Source of the DNA: Streptomyces griseicoloratus
Lineage (GTDB): Bacteria > Actinomycetota > Actinomycetes > Streptomycetales > Streptomycetaceae
Assembly (NCBI RefSeq): GCF_014534645.1
Contig: NZ_JACVQF010000163.1
Span: 1-64,000, forward strand
Direction of reading: 5' to 3'
Length of the DNA stretch: 64,000 bases
Of this stretch, positions 31,375-42,724 are shown in pieces. Positions within the stretch are counted from its first letter, which is position 1; each line of letters opens with the position of its first letter. The notes under the pieces are model-generated. The model made no database searches and was not told the origin of the DNA. It saw nothing but the letters and a program-made list of their open reading frames with translations. Made by a program: the position numbers and the translations under genes.

Positions 31375-33065
31375 CGGCGGCCACGCAGGGCCCCGCATCC
31401 GGGTCTGCGGTATCGGGTCCCGTGTCGGGACCCCTGTCTGGGCCTGTGCGGTCGGGTTCGATGCCGGGCCCGGTGTCCGGGTCTGTGCCGTCGGGTTCGA
31501 TGCCGGGCCCGGTGTCCGGGTCTGTGCCGTCGGGTCCCGTGCCGGGCCCCGAGTCCGGGGCTGCGCTGTCGGGCTCGGTGCCGGGCCCCGTGTCCGGGTC
31601 TGCGCCGCCGCGTCCGGTGCCGGGGCCCGTGCCCCGGCCCGCGCCGCCGCGTCCGGTGCCGCGCCCCATGTCCCCGCCCCCGGCGCCGCGCCCGGTAGCG
31701 GCCACCCTGCCGGAGCCGCCGACCGGACCCGGCGGACCGGACGGCTCCCCCGGGGCGGCTGGCTCCCGCGGGCCAGACGGCTCCCGCGGACCGGACGGCC
31801 GGCCCGGATCACCGCTGGACCTGGAGAAGTTGCTGGCCGCGAGGCTGCACGCGGTGAAGGTCCGGCCCTACCTTGCCGACGCCCTCTTCGCGCTGCACAT
31901 CGTCGCGGACCGGTCGGTCCCGACGATGGCGGTGGACGCGCACTGGCGCTGCTACGTCTCGCCCGGTTTCGTGGCGCGCACCCCGGTGGAGGAGCTGGCG
32001 GGCGTCTGGGTGCACGAGGTCTCCCATCTGCTCCGCGACCACCACGGGCGGGGCGAGCGGTACGCACGGGAGCACGAGGAGTACGGGCCGGGCGAGCGAA
32101 GCGAGATGGGGGTCCCCCCGGCCGAAGGCTGGGGGAGGCTGCGGCGGAACATCGCCGCGGACTTCGAGATCAACGACGACATCTACGGCGACGGTCTGCC
32201 CCTGCCCGCCGGAGCGGTGCTGCCGTCGCTGCTGCGGCTGCCCGACGGGCTGCTGATGGAGGAGTACCTGCGCACGGCGTCGATGTCCTCGCTCGCCGCG
32301 GACCTGGCCTGGCTGGACTGCGGCAGCGGTGCCGACGGCCGGCAGCGGCCGTGGGAGCTGGGTCCCGACGGCGCCCACGGGCTGACCCGGCAGCAGCGCG
32401 ACGCGGTCCGCTTCCGGGTGGCGGAGGGGATCAAGGGCAGGCCGGGCGACGCGCCGGAGGGCTGGCGCCGGTGGGCGGACGAGGCGTTCCACCCGCCGCA
32501 GCCCTGGCGGCAGTTGCTCGGCGCGGCGGTCCGCTCGGCGGCGAGCGCACCGGGGGCGGGCGAGGACCACAGCTACCGGCGTCCGTCCCGGCGCTCGGCG
32601 AGCGTCCCCGGCGTGGTGCTGCCGAGCCTGCGCCGCACGCCGCCCCGGGTCTGCGTCGTCATCGACACCTCCGGGTCGGTGAGCGACGCCGAGCTGGGCA
32701 GCGCGCTGCTGGAGGTGGCGGCGATCTCGCGCGCGGTGGGCGGACGGCGCGACCTGGTCTCGGTGATCTCCTGCGATGCGGCGGCCGGGATCGCCGTACC
32801 GCTGTGCCGTGCCGAGAACATCGAGCTGGTCGGCGGCGGAGGCACCGACCTGCGCTCCGGCTTCGCCCGGGCGCTCCGCTCCCGGCCCCGCCCTGACGTG
32901 ATCGTCGCCCTGACGGACGGACAGACGCCCTGGCCCTCCGCGCAGCCGTACTGCCGCACCGTCGTCGGTCTCTTCCCCCGTCCCGCCCGCGCCGTGAACG
33001 AGGAGGACCCGGACTACGTCCCGGACACCCCGCCGCCCTGGGCGCGGGTCGTCACCATCGGCTGA
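31371..33065 (+). CDS. VWA-domain protein with HExxH metallopeptidase-like motif (DUF2201 type)
   Basis: A 564-residue protein. Residues 1-150 are Pro/Gly/Ser-rich with a five-fold 13-residue repeat (residues 28-92). A helical domain with HEVSH (His215-His219), the zinc-peptidase HExxH pattern, follows. At the C-terminus a VWA domain has the MIDAS motif DTSGS (Asp432-Ser436) and VALTDGQTPWP. This matches the VWA-like/metallopeptidase DUF2201 family that pairs with MoxR ATPases. A Streptomyces hairpin repeat of 46 bases is inserted in frame at residues about 241-256. The start overlaps the ATPase stop (ATGA). Confidence 0.82.
   Translation: MTAATQGPASGSAVSGPVSGPLSGPVRSGSMPGPVSGSVPSGSMPGPVSGSVPSGPVPGPESGAALSGSVPGPVSGSAPPRPVPGPVPRPAPPRPVPRPMSPPPAPRPVAATLPEPPTGPGGPDGSPGAAGSRGPDGSRGPDGRPGSPLDLEKLLAARLHAVKVRPYLADALFALHIVADRSVPTMAVDAHWRCYVSPGFVARTPVEELAGVWVHEVSHLLRDHHGRGERYAREHEEYGPGERSEMGVPPAEGWGRLRRNIAADFEINDDIYGDGLPLPAGAVLPSLLRLPDGLLMEEYLRTASMSSLAADLAWLDCGSGADGRQRPWELGPDGAHGLTRQQRDAVRFRVAEGIKGRPGDAPEGWRRWADEAFHPPQPWRQLLGAAVRSAASAPGAGEDHSYRRPSRRSASVPGVVLPSLRRTPPRVCVVIDTSGSVSDAELGSALLEVAAISRAVGGRRDLVSVISCDAAAGIAVPLCRAENIELVGGGGTDLRSGFARALRSRPRPDVIVALTDGQTPWPSAQPYCRTVVGLFPRPARAVNEEDPDYVPDTPPPWARVVTIG
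31452..31646 (+). repeat. Five-fold 39-bp tandem repeat within the VWA gene
   Basis: A 39-bp unit is repeated five times with increasing divergence: 31452-31490, 31491-31529 (near-identical), 31530-31568, 31569-31607, 31608-31646. It encodes SGSMPGPVSGSVP and derivatives. Copy number may vary between strains. Confidence 0.8.
32092..32137 (+). repeat. Streptomyces hairpin repeat embedded in coding sequence
   Basis: The stretch includes TGGGGGTCCCCCCGGCCGAA then GGCTGGGGGAG, the well-known intergenic repeat of Streptomyces genomes. A related copy lies at 56471-56509. Here it is within the VWA gene and adds about 15 in-frame residues (GERSEMGVPPAEGWG). Confidence 0.7.
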
Positions 33066-33079
33066 GGGAAGGGTACGTG

Positions 33080-33094
33080 GACCGGCCTGGTCCG
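33080..33094 (+). terminator. Weak hairpin after the VWA gene
   Basis: GGACC and GGTCC arms flank GGCCT, 15 bases past the stop. No T-run follows. It may contribute to termination of the three-gene module. Confidence 0.35.
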
Positions 33095-33163
33095 GGGAGG
33101 CGAGCCGCAATCGGGGGGATCAGGCCATCGTCCACCAGGACCCAACAAAGTCCGACGGGGTAA

Positions 33164-33192
33164 TTGATTCGGTTGTGTTCGGGTCCTAGGGT
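33164..33192 (+). promoter_or_regulatory. Candidate promoter of the beta-galactosidase gene
   Basis: TTGATT (33164-33169), 17 bases, TAGGGT (33187-33192), a good vegetative-sigma match about 114 bases before the start. AGGGTGACCCT (33188-33198), an inverted repeat overlapping the -10, could be an operator. Confidence 0.6.
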
Positions 33193-33200
33193 GACCCTGA

Positions 33201-37217
<4,017 letters not shown>

Positions 37218-37259
37218 CCGTACACCGGCGGACGGGAGCCCGGGTGCGCCGGGCTCCCG

Positions 37260-37631
37260 TCACGAGCGCTCATCCGGCGCGTCGCTGATCCCGAGCCGCA
37301 GGTGCTCCACGTGGTACACGGCCTGGTCGAGCAACTCGGCGACGTGGTGGTCGTGCAGGGCGTACACCACCGACCGGCCGCGGCGTTCGCCCACCACCAG
37401 GCCGAGGTTGCGCAGCAGCCGCAGCTGGTGCGAGCAGGCCGACTGCTCCATGCCGACCTCCGCCGCCAACTCGGTGGCGGGCAGCGGGCCTTCCCGCAGT
37501 CGGGCGAGGATCAGCAGCCGGGACGGCGTGGACAGGGCCTGGAGCGTGGTGGCGACCTTGGCGACGTTGTCCGCGTCCAGGCGCACCCGCTCGGCGGCGT
37601 CCTGCGCGGCGGTGGCGGCTCCGTGACCCAT
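37260..37631 (-). CDS. nmtR: NmtR-type ArsR/SmtB nickel-cobalt sensor
   Basis: A 123-residue winged-helix repressor. It starts MGHG, and the C-terminal helix reads HDHHVAELLDQAVYHVEHLRLG. The ligands known for M. tuberculosis NmtR are all present at a constant offset: N-terminal Gly2-His3, then Asp94, His96, His107 and His110 (NmtR Asp91, His93, His104, His107). The recognition helix is MEQSACSHQLRLLRNLG. NmtR releases the promoter of the metal-efflux ATPase NmtA when Ni or Co binds. Here the adjoining ATPase gene is wrecked, and the two starts overlap. Confidence 0.85.
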   Translation of the reverse strand: MGHGAATAAQDAAERVRLDADNVAKVATTLQALSTPSRLLILARLREGPLPATELAAEVGMEQSACSHQLRLLRNLGLVVGERRGRSVVYALHDHHVAELLDQAVYHVEHLRLGISDAPDERS

Positions 37632-38590
37632 GCGGTCATCTTACGCAGCTGGACGCTCGCCGCACTGCTGGCGTTCCTGGCGGCCCTCGCCCTCGACCTC
37701 GACGGCGCCCCCGCCTGGGCGCACGGCCCGCTGTACGCGGTCGCCTACGCCGCCGGCGGCTGGGAGCCCGCCCTGGAGGCCCTGGCCACCGCCCGCACCG
37801 CCGACTCCGTGCGCGGCCTGCTCGACCTCGCCCCCGCCACCGCGACGCGTATCGCCGGCGACCGCGAGGAGACCGTCCCCTCGCACAGGACTTCACGGCG
37901 CTCCCCGGACGCGGCGTCACCGACCTCGTCGACGGCCACGAGGTGCACGTCGGCCGCGCGGACACCCCCGACGACGACCTCACCACCCTCCAGGTCAGCC
38001 GGGACGGCACCCCCGTCGGCACCCTCGCCCTCGCCGACCGGCTCCGCGCCGACGCCGCCCCGGCCACCGCCGCGCTCACCACCCTCACCGGCACCGCCCC
38101 CGCCCTGCTGACCGGCGACAACGCCCCCGCCGCCGCCCGCGTCGCCACCGCCACCGGCATCACCGACGTCCGCGCGGACCTGCTGCCCGAGGGCAAGGTC
38201 GAGGCCGTCCGCGAGCCGGAGCGGGCCGGCCGCAAGGTCCTCTTCGTCGGCGACGGCGTCAACGACGCCCCGGCCCTCGCCGCGGCCCACGCCGGGGTCG
38301 CCACGGGCCGCGCGGGCTCCGACCCGGCGCTGGAGACCGCGGACGCGGTCGTGGTGCGCGACGAGCTGACGGCCGTCCCCGCGGTCGTACGCCTGTCCCG
38401 CCTGGTGCAGCAGAACCTGGTCATCGCGGGCACCTTCATCACCGTGCTCGTCCTGCGGGACCTGATCGGGCATCTGCCGCTGCCGCTCGGCGTCGCCGGG
38501 CACGAGGGCTCCACCGTGCTGGTCGGCCTCAACGGACTGCGGCTGCTGCGCGAATCCGCCCGGCGATCCGCCGGGGCCCAGGAAGCGTGA
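37623..38590 (+). pseudogene. Degraded P-type metal-transporting ATPase (NmtA/CtpD-like)
   Basis: Pieces of a P1B-type ATPase are spread over two frames. The first frame (from GTG 37623) has a membrane helix WTLAALLAFLAALALDLDGA and then jumps from GGWEPALEALA to TARTADSVRGLLDLAPATATR, so several helices are missing. The second frame (readable to 38590) has PALLTGDNAPAAARVATATGI, FVGDGVNDAPALAAA (hinge motif) and the last helices. The phosphorylation motif DKTGT and the metal-binding CPC-type helix are absent. A frame break lies near 37880-37900. It cannot make an active pump. Confidence 0.82.
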
Positions 38591-38645
38591 GGTCCATGTC
38601 GGATTCTCGCCAGCCCCGGCCGCCCGGATCACCCATGCTGGACGC

Positions 38646-40130
38646 ATGCAGATGGGGATGCACACCGACACCGAGCGCTGCGTGCGCGCCGTCCGGTCCA
38701 AGGACGCGCGGTTCGACGGCTGGTTCTTCACGGCCGTCCTGACGACCCGCATCTACTGCCGGCCCAGCTGCCCGGTGGTGCCGCCCAAGCCGGAGAACAT
38801 GACCTTCTACCCCAGCGCGGCGGCCTGCCAGCAGGCCGGGTTCCGGGCATGCAAGCGCTGCCGCCCGGACACCAGCCCCGGCTCCCCGGAGTGGAACCGG
38901 CGCGCCGACCTCACCGCCCGCGCCATGCGGCTGATCGCCGACGGCGTCGTGGACCGCGACGGCGTGCCGGGCCTCGCCGCCCGGCTCGGCTACAGCACCC
39001 GGCAGATCGAACGCCAGCTGCTCGCCGAGCTGGGCGCCGGCCCGCTCGCCCTCGCCCGCGCCCAGCGCGCCCAGACCGCCCGCCTGCTCATCGAGACGAC
39101 CCCGCTGCCGATGGCGGACATCGCCTTCGCCGCCGGCTTCTCCTCCATCCGGACCTTCAACGACACCGTCCGCGAGGTCTTCGCCCTCAGCCCGAGCGAG
39201 CTGCGCGGCCGCGCGCCGGGGGGCCGGACCGCGAGCGCCCCCGGTGGCGCCCTGAGCCTGCGCCTGCCGTTCCGCACCCCCCTCAACCCCGACAACCTCT
39301 TCGGCCACCTCGCCGCCACCGCCGTACCCGGCGTGGAGGAGTGGCGGGACGGCGCCTACCGCCGCACCCTGCGCCTGCCCCACGGCCACGGCATCGCGGC
39401 CCTGACCCCGCGCCCCGACCACGTCGCCTGCCGCCTCACCCTCAGCGACCTGCGGGATCTGACCGTCGCCATCAGCCGCTGCCGCCGCCTGCTCGACCTG
39501 GACGCCGATCCGGCCGCCATCGACGACCAGCTGCGCACCGACCCGCTGCTCGCCCCGCTGGTCGACAAGGCACCGGGCCGCCGGGTCCCGCGCACCGTCG
39601 ACGCCGCGGAGTTCGCCGTACGGGCCGTACTCGGCCAGCAGGTCTCCACGGCGGCCGCCCGCACCCACGCGGCCCGCCTGGTCACGGCGCACGGCGAGAC
39701 GATCGACGACCCCGAGGGCGGCCTGACCCATCTCTTCCCGTCGGTGCGGGCGCTGGCCGAGGTGGACCCGGAGGCCCTGGCGATGCCCCGCACCCGGCGC
39801 GCCACCCTCACCACCCTCGTACGCCACCTCGCCGACGGCTCCCTCCACCTCGGAGTCGAGAGCGACTGGGCGGACACCCGCGCCCGCCTCCTCGCCCTGC
39901 CCGGATTCGGCCCCTGGACCGCCGACGTCATCGCGATGCGCGCCCTCGGCGACCCCGACGCCTTCCTCCCCACCGACCTCGGCATCCGCCGCGCCGCCCG
40001 GGAGCTGGGCCTGCCCTCCACACCCGCGGCGCTCACCGCCCGCGCGGCGGCCTGGCGGCCCTGGCGGGCGTACGCGGTCCAGTACCTGTGGGCGACCGAC
40101 AGCCACCCGATCAACTTCCTGCCCGTGTGA
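38646..40130 (+). CDS. Ada-AlkA fusion: methyl-phosphotriester sensor and 3-methyladenine glycosylase
   Basis: A 494-residue fusion. Residues 1-80 form the Ada metal-binding domain with Cys38, Cys42, Cys69, Cys72, the same spacing and numbering as E. coli Ada. An AraC helix-turn-helix follows (about 90-190, IAFAAGFSSIRTFNDTVREVFALSPSELR), then AlkA N-terminal and HhH-GPD glycosylase domains (LPGFGPWTADVIAMRALGD, with catalytic Asp in PTDLGIRRA). It should sense methylphosphotriesters, activate transcription of repair genes, and excise alkylated bases. It sits just before ogt, a natural target. The O6-methyltransferase domain of classical Ada is supplied by Ogt next door. Confidence 0.93.
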   Translation: MQMGMHTDTERCVRAVRSKDARFDGWFFTAVLTTRIYCRPSCPVVPPKPENMTFYPSAAACQQAGFRACKRCRPDTSPGSPEWNRRADLTARAMRLIADGVVDRDGVPGLAARLGYSTRQIERQLLAELGAGPLALARAQRAQTARLLIETTPLPMADIAFAAGFSSIRTFNDTVREVFALSPSELRGRAPGGRTASAPGGALSLRLPFRTPLNPDNLFGHLAATAVPGVEEWRDGAYRRTLRLPHGHGIAALTPRPDHVACRLTLSDLRDLTVAISRCRRLLDLDADPAAIDDQLRTDPLLAPLVDKAPGRRVPRTVDAAEFAVRAVLGQQVSTAAARTHAARLVTAHGETIDDPEGGLTHLFPSVRALAEVDPEALAMPRTRRATLTTLVRHLADGSLHLGVESDWADTRARLLALPGFGPWTADVIAMRALGDPDAFLPTDLGIRRAARELGLPSTPAALTARAAAWRPWRAYAVQYLWATDSHPINFLPV

Positions 40131-40140
40131 GGCAAGCACC

Positions 40141-40632
40141 GTGAAACAGCACACCGTGACCGACAGCCCCTACGGCCCGCTCACCCTCGTCGCCGAGGAC
40201 GGCGTCCTGTGCGGCCTGTACATGACCGCCCAACGCCACCGTCCGCCGGAGGAGACCTTCGGCGAACCCTCGTCCCCCGACGAGGGCCCGTTCGCCGAGG
40301 CCCGGGAACAACTGGCGGCGTACTTCGCCGGCGACCTGAAGGACTTCACCCTCGACCTGTCCCTGCACGGAACCCCGTTCCAGCGCAGCGTCTGGGACCA
40401 GCTCCGGAAGATCCCCTACGGCGAGACCCGCACCTACGGCGAGCTCGCCGACGCCCTCGGCAACCCGGCCGCCTCCCGCGCGGTCGGCCTCGCCAACGGC
40501 CGCAACCCGGTCGGCATCATCGTCCCCTGCCACCGCGTCATCGGCGCGAGCGGAAGCCTCACCGGCTACGGAGGCGGCCTGGAACGCAAGCAGCGGCTGC
40601 TGGACTTCGAGCGGGGCTCTGCACTGTTCTAG
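40141..40632 (+). CDS. ogt: Methylated-DNA-protein cysteine methyltransferase
   Basis: A 163-residue suicide enzyme transferring O6-methyl groups from guanine to itself. The active-site motif PCHRVIG (acceptor Cys) and RAVGLANGRNPVGIIVPCH are intact, as is the DNA-binding helix (GTPFQRSVWDQLRKIPYGETRTYGELA). The GTG lies 10 bases after the Ada-AlkA stop, suggesting one transcript. Its TAG stop lies in a CTAG shared with the convergent methyltransferase gene. Confidence 0.94.
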   Translation: MKQHTVTDSPYGPLTLVAEDGVLCGLYMTAQRHRPPEETFGEPSSPDEGPFAEAREQLAAYFAGDLKDFTLDLSLHGTPFQRSVWDQLRKIPYGETRTYGELADALGNPAASRAVGLANGRNPVGIIVPCHRVIGASGSLTGYGGGLERKQRLLDFERGSALF

Positions 40633-41072
40633 AGACCGCCGCCCGGCGGGAGGGGGACCTCCCGCAACGGCCGGCCCCCGTCGACGAACAGCCGGCCGCC
40701 GGGGGCCAGCGCGGCGGCGATGCGCTCCAGCGCGCGCCGGCCCGCCTCGGGATGACGGCCGTCGAGCGCGCCGACACGCACTGCAAAGACGATGTCGAAG
40801 GGCTCCTCGCCGGGCTCCTGTACGAAGTCCTCCGCCGCGACGCACCGCACGCTCATCCGCCCCGAGGCGATCTCCCGGGCGGACCCGGCCTCGGCCTGCG
40901 CGATCGCCCGCGCCGAACGGTCGATCGCGAGAATGTGCCCCGCGGTCAGCCGCGCCGCCACGGCCCGCGCGGCGGCCCCCGGACCGCAGCCGATCTCCAG
41001 GACCCGCGCGCGCGGCGTCAGGGGCAGCGCCTCCACGATCTCCGCGAGGCGGGGCGAGAGCTCTCCGGTCAC
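40629..41072 (-). CDS. Class I SAM-dependent methyltransferase
   Basis: A short 147-residue protein with motif I LEIGCGPGAAARAVAARL and LAIDRSARAIAQAE, followed by PFDIVFAVRVGALDG (acidic motif). It is shorter than most family members, lacking a cap region. The substrate is unknown. It is read after the glyoxalase-like gene (12 bases apart). Its TAG stop shares CTAG with the ogt stop. Confidence 0.78.
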   Translation of the reverse strand: MTGELSPRLAEIVEALPLTPRARVLEIGCGPGAAARAVAARLTAGHILAIDRSARAIAQAEAGSAREIASGRMSVRCVAAEDFVQEPGEEPFDIVFAVRVGALDGRHPEAGRRALERIAAALAPGGRLFVDGGRPLREVPLPPGGGL

Positions 41073-41084
41073 GGTCCGGTCACC

Positions 41085-41417
41085 TCATCTCCTCGGCGTG
41101 CCGACGCGCAGGCGGTTGCCGTCGGGATCGCGCAGCTCGATCTCGCGGCCCCAGGGAGCCTCCTCGACCCGCACGCCGAACTCGGCGGCGACCTCCTCGA
41201 CGTCGGCCACCCGCAGGTACACCAGCGTGTCCGGCCGGGCGTCCCCGGCGTGTTCCGACAGGAACAGCCGCACCCGTCCGCGCGCGACCTCGACGAAGGC
41301 CGGCAGACCCGGCTCGAAGCGGTGCTCCCACTGCTCGGCGAAGCCCAGACGCGCGTACCAGCGCACGGCCGCAGCGGCATCGGCCACACGCAGGATCGGG
41401 ATGACCTCCTCGTCCAC
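41085..41417 (-). CDS. Glyoxalase/bleomycin-resistance-fold protein
   Basis: A 110-residue vicinal-oxygen-chelate protein: VIPILRVADAAAAVRWYARLGF at the start and ELRDPDGNRLRVGTP at the end. The metal ligands of true glyoxalase I are not all apparent, so a binding/resistance role is as likely as catalysis. The start is the GTG at 41417, just four bases after the sirtuin stop. Confidence 0.78.
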   Translation of the reverse strand: MDEEVIPILRVADAAAAVRWYARLGFAEQWEHRFEPGLPAFVEVARGRVRLFLSEHAGDARPDTLVYLRVADVEEVAAEFGVRVEEAPWGREIELRDPDGNRLRVGTPRR

Positions 41418-41420
41418 GGT

Positions 41421-42158
41421 TCAGTCGCCCTCCCGGCCCAGCCCGCGCAGCAGCTCCGGCAGGGCCGTGCCGATGGGGTCGCGCACGACCTCGTCGGCGA
41501 GGTCGTCGTACGGCGTCGGCTCGGCGTTGACGATGACCAGCCGCGCCCCGTGGTCGGCGGCCACCCCCGCCAGCCCGGCCGCCGGCTGGACCTGGAGGCT
41601 GGTGCCGACGGCGATGAACACCTGGCACGCCTTGCTGATGGCGACCGCCTGGCCGAGGACCACCGGGTCCAGGCGCTCGCCGAACATCACCGTCGCCGAC
41701 TTCAGGATGCCGCCGCACTCCAGGCAGGGCGGGTCGTCCTCGCCGGCCTCGACGCGGGCGAGGGCGTCCTCCATCGGACCCCGGGCATGGCACCGGGTGC
41801 ACAGGTAACTCCGTGCGCTGCCGTGGAGCTCGAGCACCTTGCGGGCCGGCATCCCGGCGAGCTGGTGCAGCCCGTCCACGTTCTGCGTGATCACCCGCAC
41901 CGGCGCCCCGGACCGCTCCAGCTCGGCGACGGCACGGTGCGCGGCGTTCGGCTCGGCCTTCAGCGTCCGGTTCCTCCGCCGCATCTGCCAGGACCGGCGC
42001 CGGATCTCCGGATCGCCCATGTAGTACTCGTACGTCACGAGCTTCTCGGCCTCCGGGTCCCGCCGCCACAGCCCGTTCGGCCCGCGGTAGTCGGGGATGC
42101 CGGAGTCGGTCGAGACACCGGCGCCGCTGAGGATCGCGACGAGGGGCGTGCTGGTCAT
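41421..42158 (-). CDS. Sir2-family NAD-dependent protein deacylase
   Basis: A 245-residue sirtuin: GAGVSTDSGIPDYRG (NAD pocket), TQNVDGLHQLAG, catalytic His in LELHGSARS, and a zinc module with CTRCHARG and CLECGG. It removes acyl groups from lysines, producing nicotinamide and O-acyl-ADP-ribose. The ATG at 42158 begins right at MTSTPLVAILSGAG. It is the first gene of a small minus-strand run with the glyoxalase-like and methyltransferase genes. A Nudix hydrolase and an ADP-ribosylglycohydrolase are just upstream. Confidence 0.93.
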   Translation of the reverse strand: MTSTPLVAILSGAGVSTDSGIPDYRGPNGLWRRDPEAEKLVTYEYYMGDPEIRRRSWQMRRRNRTLKAEPNAAHRAVAELERSGAPVRVITQNVDGLHQLAGMPARKVLELHGSARSYLCTRCHARGPMEDALARVEAGEDDPPCLECGGILKSATVMFGERLDPVVLGQAVAISKACQVFIAVGTSLQVQPAAGLAGVAADHGARLVIVNAEPTPYDDLADEVVRDPIGTALPELLRGLGREGD

Positions 42159-42201
42159 GCGGTCGAGACTAGGTGCCCCGCGCCCGCCCGGCGAACGGGT
42201 T

Positions 42202-42696
42202 TCACCGGTCGACGCGTCGGCCGTTCTCCAGCTCCGCCGTCCCCGAACCCTCGGCCAGCACGTCCAGCGCCGCGAGGACACGGCCGTGCAGCGAGCCCAG
42301 CAGGTAGCCGCCCAGTTCCTCGCGCGGCACCAGCCGCCAGGACACCAGCTCCTCCTCCTGCAGCCGGATCGCCTTGAGGTCGTCCTCGGTGAGCACCCCG
42401 CCGTCGTACAGATACGCCACGATCGGCGGCCGGCCCGCCCCGTCCACCCAGTCCACCGCGAGCAGCCGGCCCACCCGCACGTCCAGCCCGATCTCCTCCA
42501 GCGTCTCCCGCCACGCGCCCTGGCGCGGAGTCTCCCCGTCCTCGGACTCGATCGTCCCGCCGGGCAGCGCCCACCCCTCGCGGTAGTTGGGCTCGACGAT
42601 CAGCACCCGGTCCCGGGCGTCGCGGAAGAGCGCGGCCGCACCGGCGAGGACGCGGGGCAGGCCGGCGATGTACGTGGCGTAGTCGGGCGTGGTCAT
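42202..42696 (-). CDS. Nudix hydrolase
   Basis: A 164-residue pyrophosphatase with a Nudix box GGTIESEDGETPRQGAWRET and LEEIGLDV; the catalytic REXXEE core is intact, but two extra residues occur between the first glycine and the first glutamate. The substrate may be ADP-ribose or a nucleoside diphosphate derivative. Its neighbours (sirtuin downstream, ADP-ribosylglycohydrolase upstream) fit ADP-ribose use, which is inference. Confidence 0.87.
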   Translation of the reverse strand: MTTPDYATYIAGLPRVLAGAAALFRDARDRVLIVEPNYREGWALPGGTIESEDGETPRQGAWRETLEEIGLDVRVGRLLAVDWVDGAGRPPIVAYLYDGGVLTEDDLKAIRLQEEELVSWRLVPREELGGYLLGSLHGRVLAALDVLAEGSGTAELENGRRVDR

Positions 42697-42724
42697 CCTG
42701 GAAGCGTAACGGGACCCCCGCGCG

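Noticed and set aside
37630-38590. Intact metal ATPase
   Set aside because: No DKTGT motif, no CPC-type helix, two reading frames and missing helices, so it is called a pseudogene.
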